Source of the DNA: an uncultured Micrococcaceae bacterium
GTDB lineage: Bacteria > Actinomycetota > Actinomycetes > Actinomycetales > Micrococcaceae
Direction of reading: 5' to 3'
Assembly: GCA_947502645.1 (NCBI GenBank)
Contig: CANNAD010000003.1
Location: 428,622 to 492,621, forward strand
DNA: 64,000 nt
Positions 43,886 to 52,746 of the stretch are shown piece after piece. Numbering within the stretch: position 1 is the first letter of the stretch; each line of letters begins with the position of its first letter. The translations under genes were made by a program, and so were the position numbers. Under the pieces are notes generated by a model that ran no database searches, was not told the origin of the DNA, and saw only the letters and a list, made by a program, of their open reading frames with translations.

Positions 43886-44788
43886 CTAGAGCGCCGAGTA
43901 GACGTCCCGGAGCAGCTGCGCGGTCTCGGAAGGCGTCTTGCCAACCTTCACACCGGCCGCTTCGAGAGCTTCCTTCTTGGCCTGCGCGGTTCCAGCCGAA
44001 CCGGACACAATGGCACCTGCGTGTCCCATGGTCTTACCCTCAGGAGCGGTAAAACCGGCAACATAGCCGACGACGGGCTTGGTCACGTTGGCTTTGATGA
44101 ACTCGGCGGCACGCTCTTCAGCGTCGCCTCCAATTTCACCAATCATGACGATGGCCTTGGTCTCCGGGTCCGCTTCGAATGCCTCCAGAGCGTCGATGTG
44201 CGTGGTTCCGATGACCGGGTCCCCACCAATACCGATCGCAGTGGAGAATCCGAGGTCCCGCAGCTCATACATCATCTGGTAGGTCAGGGTGCCGGACTTG
44301 GATACAAGACCAACGCCGCCCTTGCCGGTGATGTTGTTGGGCGTGATACCCACGAGTGCTTCGCCGGGCGTGATGATGCCGGGGCAGTTCGGGCCGATAA
44401 TCCGGGTGACCTGCTTGCCGTTGGCGTCCTTCTTCGACTGGGCATGCGCCCAGAACTCAGCAGAATCCTGTACGGGCACACCTTCCGTGATCACTACGAC
44501 GAGGCCAATGCCTGCGTCAATAGCTTCCATCACGGCGTCCTTGGTGAATGCCGGCGGAACGAAGACGATGGAAACATCCGCGCCGGTCTTTTCCATGGCT
44601 TCGTTGACCGTTCCGAAGACCGGCAGCGTCACGTCGCCGTGAGTTACTTCGGTTCCAGCCTTGCGGGCATTGACGCCGCCAACAACCTGGGTTCCTGCCT
44701 TGAGCATCAGCGCAGTGTGCTTGGTGCCTTCACCGCCGGTAATGCCCTGGACAATGACCTTGGAGTCTTTGTTGAGGTAAATAGACAT
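43886..44788 (-). CDS. sucD: Succinate-CoA ligase, alpha subunit
   Basis: 300 residues, the usual length. [20 protein letters not shown] binds Co[13 protein letters not shown] and [15 protein letters not shown] follow, and the phosphorylated His lies in [15 protein letters not shown] near 245. With SucC it converts succinyl-CoA to succinate with ATP or GTP formation in the TCA cycle. ATG 44788 has AAAGG 8 bases upstream. It is 17 bases behind sucC. Confidence 0.98.
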   Translation of the reverse strand: MSIYLNKDSKVIVQGITGGEGTKHTALMLKAGTQVVGGVNARKAGTEVTHGDVTLPVFGTVNEAMEKTGADVSIVFVPPAFTKDAVMEAIDAGIGLVVVITEGVPVQDSAEFWAHAQSKKDANGKQVTRIIGPNCPGIITPGEALVGITPNNITGKGGVGLVSKSGTLTYQMMYELRDLGFSTAIGIGGDPVIGTTHIDALEAFEADPETKAIVMIGEIGGDAEERAAEFIKANVTKPVVGYVAGFTAPEGKTMGHAGAIVSGSAGTAQAKKEALEAAGVKVGKTPSETAQLLRDVYSAL

Positions 44789-44805
44789 TCTTGAACCTTT
44801 ACTTT

Positions 44806-45966
44806 CTACGCGGCCAGCTCGGCAGCCTTGTCGGCGCCTTCGTCCATGGTGGTGGCCAGAGTGACCAGCGGGTGATTGGCTGCGGCGAGAATGCGGCGGC
44901 CTTCCTCCACGTTGTTGCCGTCGAGGCGCACGACCAGGGGCTTGTTCGCTTCGTCGCCCAGGATCTCGAGGGCTTTGACAATACCGTTGGCCACGGCGTC
45001 GCATGCTGTGATGCCACCGAAGACGTTCACGAAGACCGACTTGACCTGGCTGTCGTTCAGGATGACATCCAGACCTGCGGACATGACCTCAGCTGAGGCT
45101 CCACCACCGATGTCAAGGAAGTTGGCCGGCTTCACGCCGCCGTGTGCCTCGCCTGCGTAGGCGACGACGTCGAGCGTGGACATGACCAGCCCGGCACCGT
45201 TACCGATGACACCGACCTCGCCGTCGAGCTTGACGTAGTTCAGGCCAGCAGCCTTTGCCTTGGCCTCAAGCGGATTCGCGGCGTCCTTGTCCTCGAGGGC
45301 CTCGTGGCCCTTCTGGCGGAAGTCCGCGTTCTCGTCGAGGGAAACCTTGCCGTCGAGGGCCAGGATTTCTCCGGAACCGGTCTTGACCAGAGGATTGACC
45401 TCCACGAGTGTGGCGTCTTCCTTGGTGAAGACATCCCATAGCTTCAGGATGGCCTTGGCGACGTCGTCGCGCAGCTCCTCTGCGAAGCCTGCTTCTGCGA
45501 CGATTTCATCGGCCTTGGCCCGGTCGATTCCAACGGCCGGGTCGATGGCAACCTTGGCCAGGGCATCCGGGCGCTCTACGGCGAGCTGCTCGATTTCCAT
45601 GCCGCCCTCAACGGAGCACATGGCCAGGTAATTACGGTTGGCCCGGTCCAGCAGAACCGAGAAGTAGTACTCCTCAGCAATATCTGCGCCCTGGGCGATC
45701 ATGATGGTGTTGACGGTATGGCCCTTGATGTCCATTCCGAGGATGTTGGAGGCGTATTCGAAAGCCTCATCAGGGGTCTTAGCGACCTTCACACCGCCAG
45801 CTTTACCTCGGCCACCGACCTTTACCTGCGCCTTGACAACAACGACGCCGCCAATTTTCTCGGCTGCTGCTTTTGCTTCTTCGGGAGTGTGCGCCACGAT
45901 GCCGGCAAGCACGGGTACACCGTGCGCCTCGAACAAATCGCGCGCCTGATATTCAAACAGGTCCAC
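44806..45966 (-). CDS. sucC: Succinate-CoA ligase [ADP-forming], beta subunit
   Basis: 386 residues. [19 protein letters not shown] is the family N-terminus; the ATP-grasp domain shows [19 protein letters not shown], and the C-terminal domain has NIFGGI-type [18 protein letters not shown]. It holds the nucleotide and succinate sites of the TCA-cycle enzyme. GTG start with AAGGACG 8 bases upstream. First gene of sucCD. Confidence 0.98.
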   Translation of the reverse strand: MDLFEYQARDLFEAHGVPVLAGIVAHTPEEAKAAAEKIGGVVVVKAQVKVGGRGKAGGVKVAKTPDEAFEYASNILGMDIKGHTVNTIMIAQGADIAEEYYFSVLLDRANRNYLAMCSVEGGMEIEQLAVERPDALAKVAIDPAVGIDRAKADEIVAEAGFAEELRDDVAKAILKLWDVFTKEDATLVEVNPLVKTGSGEILALDGKVSLDENADFRQKGHEALEDKDAANPLEAKAKAAGLNYVKLDGEVGVIGNGAGLVMSTLDVVAYAGEAHGGVKPANFLDIGGGASAEVMSAGLDVILNDSQVKSVFVNVFGGITACDAVANGIVKALEILGDEANKPLVVRLDGNNVEEGRRILAAANHPLVTLATTMDEGADKAAELAA

Positions 45967-46104
45967 GGGCTTGCGTCCTTCTACGTAGAAGTAGGTTTAC
46001 TTACCGAACTTTAGTCCCTTGCCTTCAGGGGCCTTCCCCAGACTACCGCTTTAGTGATAAAGCACACATTGCATGACTCTTCTATCGTTTGTAGAAAAGC
46101 CCCA

Positions 46105-46809
46105 CTATTTGGTAGGCGTTTTGCCGAGGATTTTGAACTCGTCCTCTGAGACCTGGAATCCGAGGCCGTTTTCCAGCTCCAGGCAGATCATCCCACCGCC
46201 GTTGTCGCCGCACCTGTAACCCCCGGCTTCCACGGCGTAATCTTCTCGGAGGACCGGCAAAGACGCCACAGGACCGTCAGCGGTTTTCGCGCCAGGACCG
46301 AACTCGGACTCCATTACCGTCACCCCGACACGGCAGCCGCCGTAGACGGCACCCTTCGCCGTCAGCATCATGGTTCCGCCCTTGAAACCAAGATTTGTCC
46401 CGTAACAATCGTCAGTGACCTTCTCTGGTTCCGGATACGTGGCGAACTCGCAGTAAACGGCAGTCACCTGCAATTTGGTGTCGTCCTTTTCGCCTGCCGC
46501 CATGAGGGGGTTCACCGGATTCTCGAAGTGATTGCCCTGCTTGGGACCAATGACGCAGTAGGCATTACGGTCAGCCGAAAGAAACGCCAGCGGAAGGTCT
46601 TCCTCACCACCGGACATGGACTGGTGGTCAGCCTCTTCCATGGCAAGTAGCTGCTCTTCGAGGGACTGCGGCGGTGCGCTGGTCGTCGGTGAATTTCCCG
46701 TAGGCACCTGGACGCAGCCGGTGAGTGCGGCCACCACGATGACGGCGGGGACGACGGCGGATCTGCGGCCTACCGCCCGGGCCCTAGTCAACTTTAACCA
46801 GCGGTGCAT
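46105..46809 (-). CDS. Putative lipoprotein of unknown function
   Basis: About 234 residues. After a basic N-terminus (HRWLKLTRARAVGRR) there is a hydrophobic stretch and a lipobox ALTGC near residue 33, then a Ser/Thr/Pro linker and a globular domain with five or six Cys (for example DRNAYCVIGPKQGNHFENPV and AGGYRCGDNGGGMICLELEN). I recognise no family. The proposed ATG 46809 overlaps the end of pcrA by 26 bases, so it may be read from the pcrA message. The start is uncertain. Confidence 0.7.
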   Translation of the reverse strand: MHRWLKLTRARAVGRRSAVVPAVIVVAALTGCVQVPTGNSPTTSAPPQSLEEQLLAMEEADHQSMSGGEEDLPLAFLSADRNAYCVIGPKQGNHFENPVNPLMAAGEKDDTKLQVTAVYCEFATYPEPEKVTDDCYGTNLGFKGGTMMLTAKGAVYGGCRVGVTVMESEFGPGAKTADGPVASLPVLREDYAVEAGGYRCGDNGGGMICLELENGLGFQVSEDEFKILGKTPTK

Positions 46810-49243
46810 ACCGCAGAAGTAGCCGTTTCTCGCCGACGTCGAACCTGACCTTTGCCACCGTCTTGTCACCAGCGCCCTCGATGCCAATCACCGTGCCGTT
46901 GCCGAAGGACGTGTGATTCACGTTGTCCCCCACGCTGACCGAAATGACTTCCTTCTGCGGCTGGACCCGTCCGGCGGTAGACCGGCGCGCACTGGTGTCC
47001 GGTGCAGCCCCACCACCTGAACCCGCGCCCCAGTGAGATCCTCCGTAGCGGCTCGTGGTGATTCCGCCTCCGCCGCCCCATGAAGGCCTTTCCGTGCCCT
47101 CCCGTTTCCAGTCGATGAGCGATTCGGGCACCTCCGACACGAACTGGCTGGCGGGGTTGTACTGACTCTGGCCCCACATGCTGCGAACTTCCGAACGCGT
47201 CAGGTAGAGACGCTGGCGAGCACGGGTGAGCCCTACGTACGCAAGCCTGCGTTCCTCCGCGAGTTCTTTGGGATCCGTGGCGGAACGCTGATGCGGGAAA
47301 ATCCCCTGCTCCAGCCCTGTCAGGAACACCACCGGGAACTCCAGCCCCTTCGCGGTGTGCAGCGTCATCAGCGTCACGACACCCTGACGTCTGGACTCCT
47401 CCACAGCGGCTGCAATCTCCTCCGATGTCCCCTCGGGCGCATCAGGAATCTGGTCCGCGTCAGCGACCAGCGCCACCTGCTCCAGGAAGTCGCCGAGCGT
47501 CCCCTCGGGATTGTCCCGAACGTACTCGCGGATGACCGCCACGAGTTCTGCAAGGTTCTCCACCCGCGACTCGTCCTGCGGATCAGTGCTTCGCCGCAGC
47601 TGCTCAAGGTACCCCGTCTGCTCCAGCACGGCCTCCAGGGCCGCAGCGGCTCCCGAGCCGTCGGCAACCTCTGCGAGGTCATCGATGAGCTTCACGAAGC
47701 CGTTGACCGCATTCAGCGAACGCGTTGCCAGACCGGGAGCCTCATCAGCCCGCCGGAGCGCTTCCATGAAACTGATACGCTCCCGCTCCGCCAGCGCAGC
47801 GACAGCTCCCTCTGCGCGATCACCGATTCCCCGCTTGGGCTCGTTGAGAATGCGCCGCAGGTTCACGACGTCGTCCTTGTTGACCAGGACCCGCAGGTAA
47901 GCGAGGGCGTCCTTGATTTCCTTGCGCTCGTAGAACCGGGTACCGCCCACCACTTTGTAGGGCAGGCCCACACGCATGAGAATTTCCTCGATGGTGCGGG
48001 ACTGCGCGTTGGTGCGGTAGAAAATGGCGACGTCGCCGGGACGGAGGTCTGCACTGTCCTGCAGGCGATCGATTTCGTCGGCGATGAAACGGGCTTCCTC
48101 ATGTTCGTTCTCACCGACGTAACCGACGATTTTCTCGCCGTCGCCCTCGGCCGTCCAGAGATGCTTGGCCGGGCGGTCCGGATTGCGGGAGATGACAGCG
48201 TTCGCGGCGCTGAGAATGGTCTGGGTGGACCGGTAGTTCTGTTCCAGCAGGATGGTGCGCGCCGTCGGGTAGTCCTTTTCGAACTCAACGATATTGCGGA
48301 CATCGGCCCCACGGAAGGCGTAGATGCTCTGATCAGAGTCACCGACAACCGTCAGTTCCGCCGCGGGGTCGCCACTCTCCTCAACTGCCCCCGTGAGCTC
48401 GCGCACCAGAGCATACTGGGCGTGGTTGGTGTCCTGGTATTCATCCACCAGAACATGACGGAACCGCCGCCGATAATAATCTGCAACGCCCGGGAACGCC
48501 CGAAACATGAAGACCGTCTGCGCGATCAGGTCATCAAAGTCCATCGCATTGGCTTGCCGCATGCGCTGCGTATAAGCGGAGTAGACCTGGGCCACCGCCT
48601 GCTCAAAGGGATCTGCATGGTTGGCGGTGGAGGAGAACGTTTCGTCGTCGATCAGCTCGTTCTTCAATGCTGAGATCTTGTGCTGCATCATCTTCGGAGC
48701 GAACCGTTTGGGGTCCAGATCCAACCCCTTGGAGACAAGCGTGATCAGGCGCAGGGTGTCTGCAGAATCGTAAATCGAGAAATTGGAACTGATCCCAACG
48801 CTCGACGCCTCACGCCGCAGAATCCGCACACAGGATGAGTGGAACGTGGAAATCCACATGCGCTTGGCAGCATCACCCACCAGAGCCTCGATGCGCTCCC
48901 GCATTTCCGCCGCGGCCTTATTCGTGAACGTGATGGCAAGGATCTGTCCCGGATGCGCCCGACGGGTAGCGAGTAGATACGCAATCCGGTGGCTGAGCAC
49001 GCGGGTCTTCCCGGAACCTGCGCCGGCAACGATCAACAGCGGCGAACCGCTGTGCTGCACGGCCGCCTCCTGCTGCGGGTTCAGCCCGGCGAGCAGGTCC
49101 TCCGGGTGCGGCGACGAGTCCTGGGCGGCGGTCACGCCATCGGTGCCGGCAACGTTGTTGCCGGTTTCGTTGGAGTTGGCGTGCGAAGCTGCGGAACGGC
49201 GAGCGGCGGACGTGGATTCATAGGGGTCAAACAGCATATCCAT
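46784..49243 (-). CDS. pcrA: ATP-dependent DNA helicase PcrA (UvrD family)
   Basis: 819-residue superfamily 1A 3'-5' helicase for repair, plasmid replication and removal of RNA polymerase or RecA from DNA. Walker A GAGSGKTR near residue 76, LVDEYQDTNHAQY (motif II), VVGDSDQSIYAFRGAD (III) and LTRARQRLYLTRSEV (VI) are all present. The C-terminus has a Gly/Ser-rich linker and a PcrA-type Tudor-like segment (VGDNVNHTSFGNGTVIGIEG) known to contact RNA polymerase. ATG 49243 is chosen: an upstream TACACT box suggests a very short leader. Confidence 0.97.
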   Translation of the reverse strand: MDMLFDPYESTSAARRSAASHANSNETGNNVAGTDGVTAAQDSSPHPEDLLAGLNPQQEAAVQHSGSPLLIVAGAGSGKTRVLSHRIAYLLATRRAHPGQILAITFTNKAAAEMRERIEALVGDAAKRMWISTFHSSCVRILRREASSVGISSNFSIYDSADTLRLITLVSKGLDLDPKRFAPKMMQHKISALKNELIDDETFSSTANHADPFEQAVAQVYSAYTQRMRQANAMDFDDLIAQTVFMFRAFPGVADYYRRRFRHVLVDEYQDTNHAQYALVRELTGAVEESGDPAAELTVVGDSDQSIYAFRGADVRNIVEFEKDYPTARTILLEQNYRSTQTILSAANAVISRNPDRPAKHLWTAEGDGEKIVGYVGENEHEEARFIADEIDRLQDSADLRPGDVAIFYRTNAQSRTIEEILMRVGLPYKVVGGTRFYERKEIKDALAYLRVLVNKDDVVNLRRILNEPKRGIGDRAEGAVAALAERERISFMEALRRADEAPGLATRSLNAVNGFVKLIDDLAEVADGSGAAAALEAVLEQTGYLEQLRRSTDPQDESRVENLAELVAVIREYVRDNPEGTLGDFLEQVALVADADQIPDAPEGTSEEIAAAVEESRRQGVVTLMTLHTAKGLEFPVVFLTGLEQGIFPHQRSATDPKELAEERRLAYVGLTRARQRLYLTRSEVRSMWGQSQYNPASQFVSEVPESLIDWKREGTERPSWGGGGGITTSRYGGSHWGAGSGGGAAPDTSARRSTAGRVQPQKEVISVSVGDNVNHTSFGNGTVIGIEGAGDKTVAKVRFDVGEKRLLLRYAPLVKVD

Positions 49244-49320
49244 GGTGGTTTCAAGTGTAGGCCGTGGCACGGACACACACGCCGGAGAGGGATTGGCCCC
49301 GGTGCCCGAGCCGTTAAAAC

Positions 49321-49356
49321 GGTAGCCCGCCCGGACATTTGTCCGGACGGGCTACC
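49321..49356 (-). terminator. Rho-independent terminator of the alanine/glycine symporter gene
   Basis: 17-base stem with one mismatch (49321-49337, 49340-49356) and a TT loop, followed on the minus strand by GTTTTAACGG. It lies 32 bases after the symporter stop. Confidence 0.88.
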
Positions 49357-49388
49357 GATTCCCGATGCGATGTGATGAAGCGATGGAA

Positions 49389-50957
49389 TTACTGGTTGGT
49401 TTCGGCGAGCTCTGACTCTTCGTCGCCGAGGTCGTACAGCTTTCCGCTCTTGCGGTCTGCCAGGTACTCTTTCATTTCCTTCTTGATGACCGGCAGCAAC
49501 ATGTATACGCCGAGCAGGTTCACGAATGCGCAGACAAAGAGTGCGGCGTCCGCGAACGAAAGGACCTGACCAAATGTCAGTACACAACCTGTCACGGTGA
49601 AGAACAGGAAGACGCACTTGTAAATGATTTCGGAGACCTTACTCTCACCGAACAGGTAGCCCCAGGCCTTCAGCCCGTAGTAGGACCAGGTGATCAGCGT
49701 GGAGAAGGCGAACAGAGCGACTGCAACGGCGAGCAGAATCGGGAACCATGGCAGAACCGTGGCGAAGGCATCCGACGTCAGCAGCACGCCGTCGGGGGTG
49801 TCCCCACCGGCCTGAACCTGGGCCATACCTTCACCGAAGCTGGGAGCACCGGCAATGATGATGGTCAGCGCGGTCATGGTACAGATGACCACTGTGTCGA
49901 TGAGCGGCTCGAACATGGCCACGAAGCCTTCCGAAACCGGACGGCGTGTCTTGACAGTCGAGTGCGCAATCGGGGCCGAACCGAGGCCGGCCTCATTGGA
50001 GAACGCTGCGCGCTGGAAGCCAACAATCATGACGCCGATGACGCCGCCTGCCATACCCTCGGGGCTGAAGGCACCATCGATGATAGAGGCGAATGCCTCA
50101 GGGACATTGCCGATGTTGACCAGGAGGACTACCAGGCAGGCGAGCACGTACATGATGCCCATGGCCGGAACCAGTTTGGAGGTCGTGGCGCCGATAGACT
50201 TCATGCCACCGAGGATGACGGCAGCAACAAGAGCGGCCAGAATAATACCGAAGATGAACGCTGCTCCGACGCTTCCGAGGAAACCATCTTCGCCGCCTGT
50301 GACGGACTGGATCTGCGCGAACGTCTGGTTGGCCTGGAACATATTGCCGCCAGCGACGCCGAAGAACAGGATGGCGGCTGCGAAGATCCCGGTCAGGATC
50401 TTGGCGGGCCACTTACCGAACTTGCTGAACGCGATGGGCAGGTATTTGAACGGGCCACCGGTGACGGTTCCATCCGCGTGCACCTCACGATATTTCACTC
50501 CGAGGGTGCATTCCGCGAACTTGGTGCACATACCCAACAGGCCCGCGAGGATCATCCAGAACGTTGCACCCGGGCCACCGAGGGCCATGGCTGCACCGAC
50601 ACCGGCAATGTTGCCGAGGCCGACTGTTCCGGAGAGTGCTGACGTCAATGCCTGGAAGTGGGGAACCTCACCGGGGTCGGAAGGTTTGGAGAATTTGCCG
50701 CGGATGACGTCGTAGGCGACGCCGAGACCTCTGAACTGAATAAAGCCAAAGTAGATGGTGAAGATAACAGCGGCCGCGATGAGCCAGGCCACCACGAACG
50801 GGAACGAGATTTCACCGATGGTGATGGGGAAAAACACGATTGCCGAAAATACGGCAGTAATAGGCTCAAAGACGGCGTCAATGCCATCTTCGAGAGCGGA
50901 CAGCCAACCAACTTGGTCGGCCGGATTGGCCAGGGGTGCGAGTGATCCTAAGGACAT
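49389..50957 (-). CDS. Alanine/glycine:cation symporter (AGCS family)
   Basis: About 522 residues with 10-11 predicted helices. Family signatures: LTSALSGTVGLGNIAGVGAA, KFAECTLGVKYREV, and FQRAAFSNEAGLGSAPIAHS. It takes up alanine or glycine with Na+ or H+. ATG 50957 (MSLGSLAPLANPADQV) is the likely start, without a clear ribosome site; TTG 50966 is an alternative. It has its own terminator, so it is a single-gene unit. Confidence 0.95.
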   Translation of the reverse strand: MSLGSLAPLANPADQVGWLSALEDGIDAVFEPITAVFSAIVFFPITIGEISFPFVVAWLIAAAVIFTIYFGFIQFRGLGVAYDVIRGKFSKPSDPGEVPHFQALTSALSGTVGLGNIAGVGAAMALGGPGATFWMILAGLLGMCTKFAECTLGVKYREVHADGTVTGGPFKYLPIAFSKFGKWPAKILTGIFAAAILFFGVAGGNMFQANQTFAQIQSVTGGEDGFLGSVGAAFIFGIILAALVAAVILGGMKSIGATTSKLVPAMGIMYVLACLVVLLVNIGNVPEAFASIIDGAFSPEGMAGGVIGVMIVGFQRAAFSNEAGLGSAPIAHSTVKTRRPVSEGFVAMFEPLIDTVVICTMTALTIIIAGAPSFGEGMAQVQAGGDTPDGVLLTSDAFATVLPWFPILLAVAVALFAFSTLITWSYYGLKAWGYLFGESKVSEIIYKCVFLFFTVTGCVLTFGQVLSFADAALFVCAFVNLLGVYMLLPVIKKEMKEYLADRKSGKLYDLGDEESELAETNQ

Positions 50958-51115
50958 ACTTAACAAGAAACAGACTTTCGCTACATAATCGCAAGACTAA
51001 AATGTGATTCAGAGCACAACTTAATCAAACCGAGACCAAATTTGGCCGATTTCAAGCACACCTGCTACAAGGGCGGATTGCACGCTTCGGAAGCCCTTCG
51101 GCCATACTTGGACCT

Positions 51116-51787
51116 ATGGGCAAGACACCAGCACAACGCGCGGCCAAGCACGGCAACTCAGCCGCACCCAACGAGCCAGCATCAGGACTGCAGGCCCGTC
51201 TCTACCCCGGAACCGTGTCGTCGTCGCCCGCTCCAGCGCAGGACCAACGCAACGCCAACCTCATGGTGATCGCCGGCGTCGTCGCCGTCCTCTTCCTGTT
51301 CTGGTACTTTCACCTACTCACACTGAACCAGATGGCCCAGCTCAGTAACGGCCTCGCGATGCCGGATTCCCTAATCGGCGGCTACGATCTGGCCTACGTC
51401 GAATCGCTGCGCAGCGCCATGAGCGAAGACGCCCTCGGCCAGCTCAGCTATCTGCACAAGACCGCGGGCCTGCTCTTTCCACTGTTCTTCGCCGTCGTCT
51501 GGCTGCTGCTCATCGGCAACAACACGCCAAAGCGCGGGTTGCGCTGGGTGCTCTGGACGCCGCCGATCCTCTTCGCCGTCGTTGATCTCTGGGAAAATTT
51601 CGCCATTGACGCGATGCTCGCAGCAACAACCCTGGAGAGCGGCGCCGTCGCACTCGCGAGCGCCCTGACTGTCACCCGCTGGGTTCTCCTGGCACTCAGC
51701 GTGCTGGCCGCTCTCGCAGCACTGCTGCTCGCCCGCCGCAGGAGTAAGAGCCATCACCACGTTTTTCCTGCTGAGCCAGCCAGCTAG
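51116..51787 (+). CDS. Hypothetical membrane protein with four predicted helices
   Basis: 223 residues. A 45-residue polar N-terminus (MGKTPAQRAAKHGNSAAPNE) precedes four hydrophobic segments at about 48-68, 115-135, 143-160 and 180-205, ending in a basic tail. I do not recognise a family. A CATACT box at 51103-51108 ends 7 bases before the ATG, suggesting a leaderless message. It lies just upstream of tRNA-Arg and probably forms its own unit. Confidence 0.8.
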   Translation: MGKTPAQRAAKHGNSAAPNEPASGLQARLYPGTVSSSPAPAQDQRNANLMVIAGVVAVLFLFWYFHLLTLNQMAQLSNGLAMPDSLIGGYDLAYVESLRSAMSEDALGQLSYLHKTAGLLFPLFFAVVWLLLIGNNTPKRGLRWVLWTPPILFAVVDLWENFAIDAMLAATTLESGAVALASALTVTRWVLLALSVLAALAALLLARRRSKSHHHVFPAEPAS

Positions 51788-51808
51788 TAGGATAAGTGCG
51801 GATATTCC

Positions 51809-51882
51809 GCCCTCGTAGCTCAGTAGGATAGAGCGGCCCTCTCCTAAAGGGCAGGTCATCGGTTCGATTCCGGTCGGGGGCA
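51809..51882 (+). tRNA. tRNA-Arg (anticodon CCT)
   Basis: A full cloverleaf can be drawn: acceptor GCCCTCG/CGGGGGC (one T-G pair), D-stem GCTC/GAGC, anticodon stem GCCCT/AGGGC with loop CTCCTAA (anticodon CCT, decoding AGG), T-arm with TTCGATT. CCA is not encoded, as usual in actinobacteria. tRNA-Arg(CCT) genes are common insertion targets; an accessory-looking cassette follows directly, though I see no integrase. Confidence 0.96.
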
Positions 51883-51966
51883 CAGCAATGGGCACCTCTC
51901 CCCATCTACATAGCACAACACCTTCCCTAGTCTGGTGGCACGAGCTGCAAACTGGGGAGGTTGCGC

Positions 51967-52746
51967 ATGGAGACGTCAGATTCATCACTGTCTACACCCG
52001 GCCGCATACGGTCTTTTGCATGGGCTGTAGCCCTCGACGCCGTCGCCGTTGACGTAGCGCGAAGCTCCGGCCGAACGTACCGTTCAGACCAGCATCAGGG
52101 CCTTGTGTCGGCCGGAACCGAACGGCGCGCATCCGCGTGGGACGAACTCCAGAAGGCGGGCATCGCGTCCGGGCCAGAAGCCATTCACCCGTCCTGGCAC
52201 ACGGCCATCGCGGCACACCTCAACCCGGCGATTCTCATTCGTATGACGTCCACCTGGCGCAGCCGGTCTGCTCGTCTGAACCTGTCCATCCAGGGAGGCC
52301 GTGGACTCTGCGTGGCGAGGCTCCGCCGGAGCGGTCGCAGCAACGGGCCGGCGGAATACCGGGACGATGTGCACGTGGACCTGCTGCCCGAAGAGAGGCT
52401 GTGGCCCACACTGCGCCAGCGTCTCCCGCCTGTCGAAGCGCTTCGGGCGGGCGCTTCATCCGCCGTCGATCGCCGGAGTTCACGTCTGGACCCCCACACG
52501 CTTACGGATGCCATGGAAGCCTCCCTGACGGCGTCGATGGTCACCCGCGCTCACGGGCGCCTCAGCATGTGGGCTGGAGCCTGGGCGACGACGTCGAACT
52601 GTCTGTACTCCATCCGGTCCGACGCCGCGCGCAACACCATGAGGGCGGACCCCGTCCCGTTTGGCAACATCGCCTACGAGCTTTCCTTCGCACTCGCTGG
52701 CGCACACGAATTCCTTGCCGGTACCGACAGGAAGGCCGCTCGGTGA
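51967..52746 (+). CDS. EspG-like putative type VII secretion chaperone
   Basis: 259 residues; ATG 51967 has GGGGAGG 7 bases upstream. I cannot assign it by a sharp motif. The layout resembles actinobacterial EspG proteins: alternating strands (AILIRMTSTWRSRSARLNLS, then GGRGLCVARLRRSG), a DDVHVDLLPEERLWPTLRQR strand-helix unit leading to LP, and a second similar half ending in AYELSFALAGAHEF. EspG proteins bind WXG/PE-PPE substrates before export. The next gene encodes a WXG-domain protein and overlaps this stop by 4 bases, which supports a chaperone-substrate pair. Medium certainty. Confidence 0.6.
   Translation: METSDSSLSTPGRIRSFAWAVALDAVAVDVARSSGRTYRSDQHQGLVSAGTERRASAWDELQKAGIASGPEAIHPSWHTAIAAHLNPAILIRMTSTWRSRSARLNLSIQGGRGLCVARLRRSGRSNGPAEYRDDVHVDLLPEERLWPTLRQRLPPVEALRAGASSAVDRRSSRLDPHTLTDAMEASLTASMVTRAHGRLSMWAGAWATTSNCLYSIRSDAARNTMRADPVPFGNIAYELSFALAGAHEFLAGTDRKAAR

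Noticed and set aside
44789-45004. Extension of sucD by 72 codons
   Set aside because: It would overlap sucC; the 300-residue length and ribosome site support ATG 44788.
52137-52742. Long upstream extension of the WXG-hydrolase frame
   Set aside because: It lies in another frame inside the EspG-like gene and has shadow composition; GTG 52743 with the 4-base overlap is the natural start.
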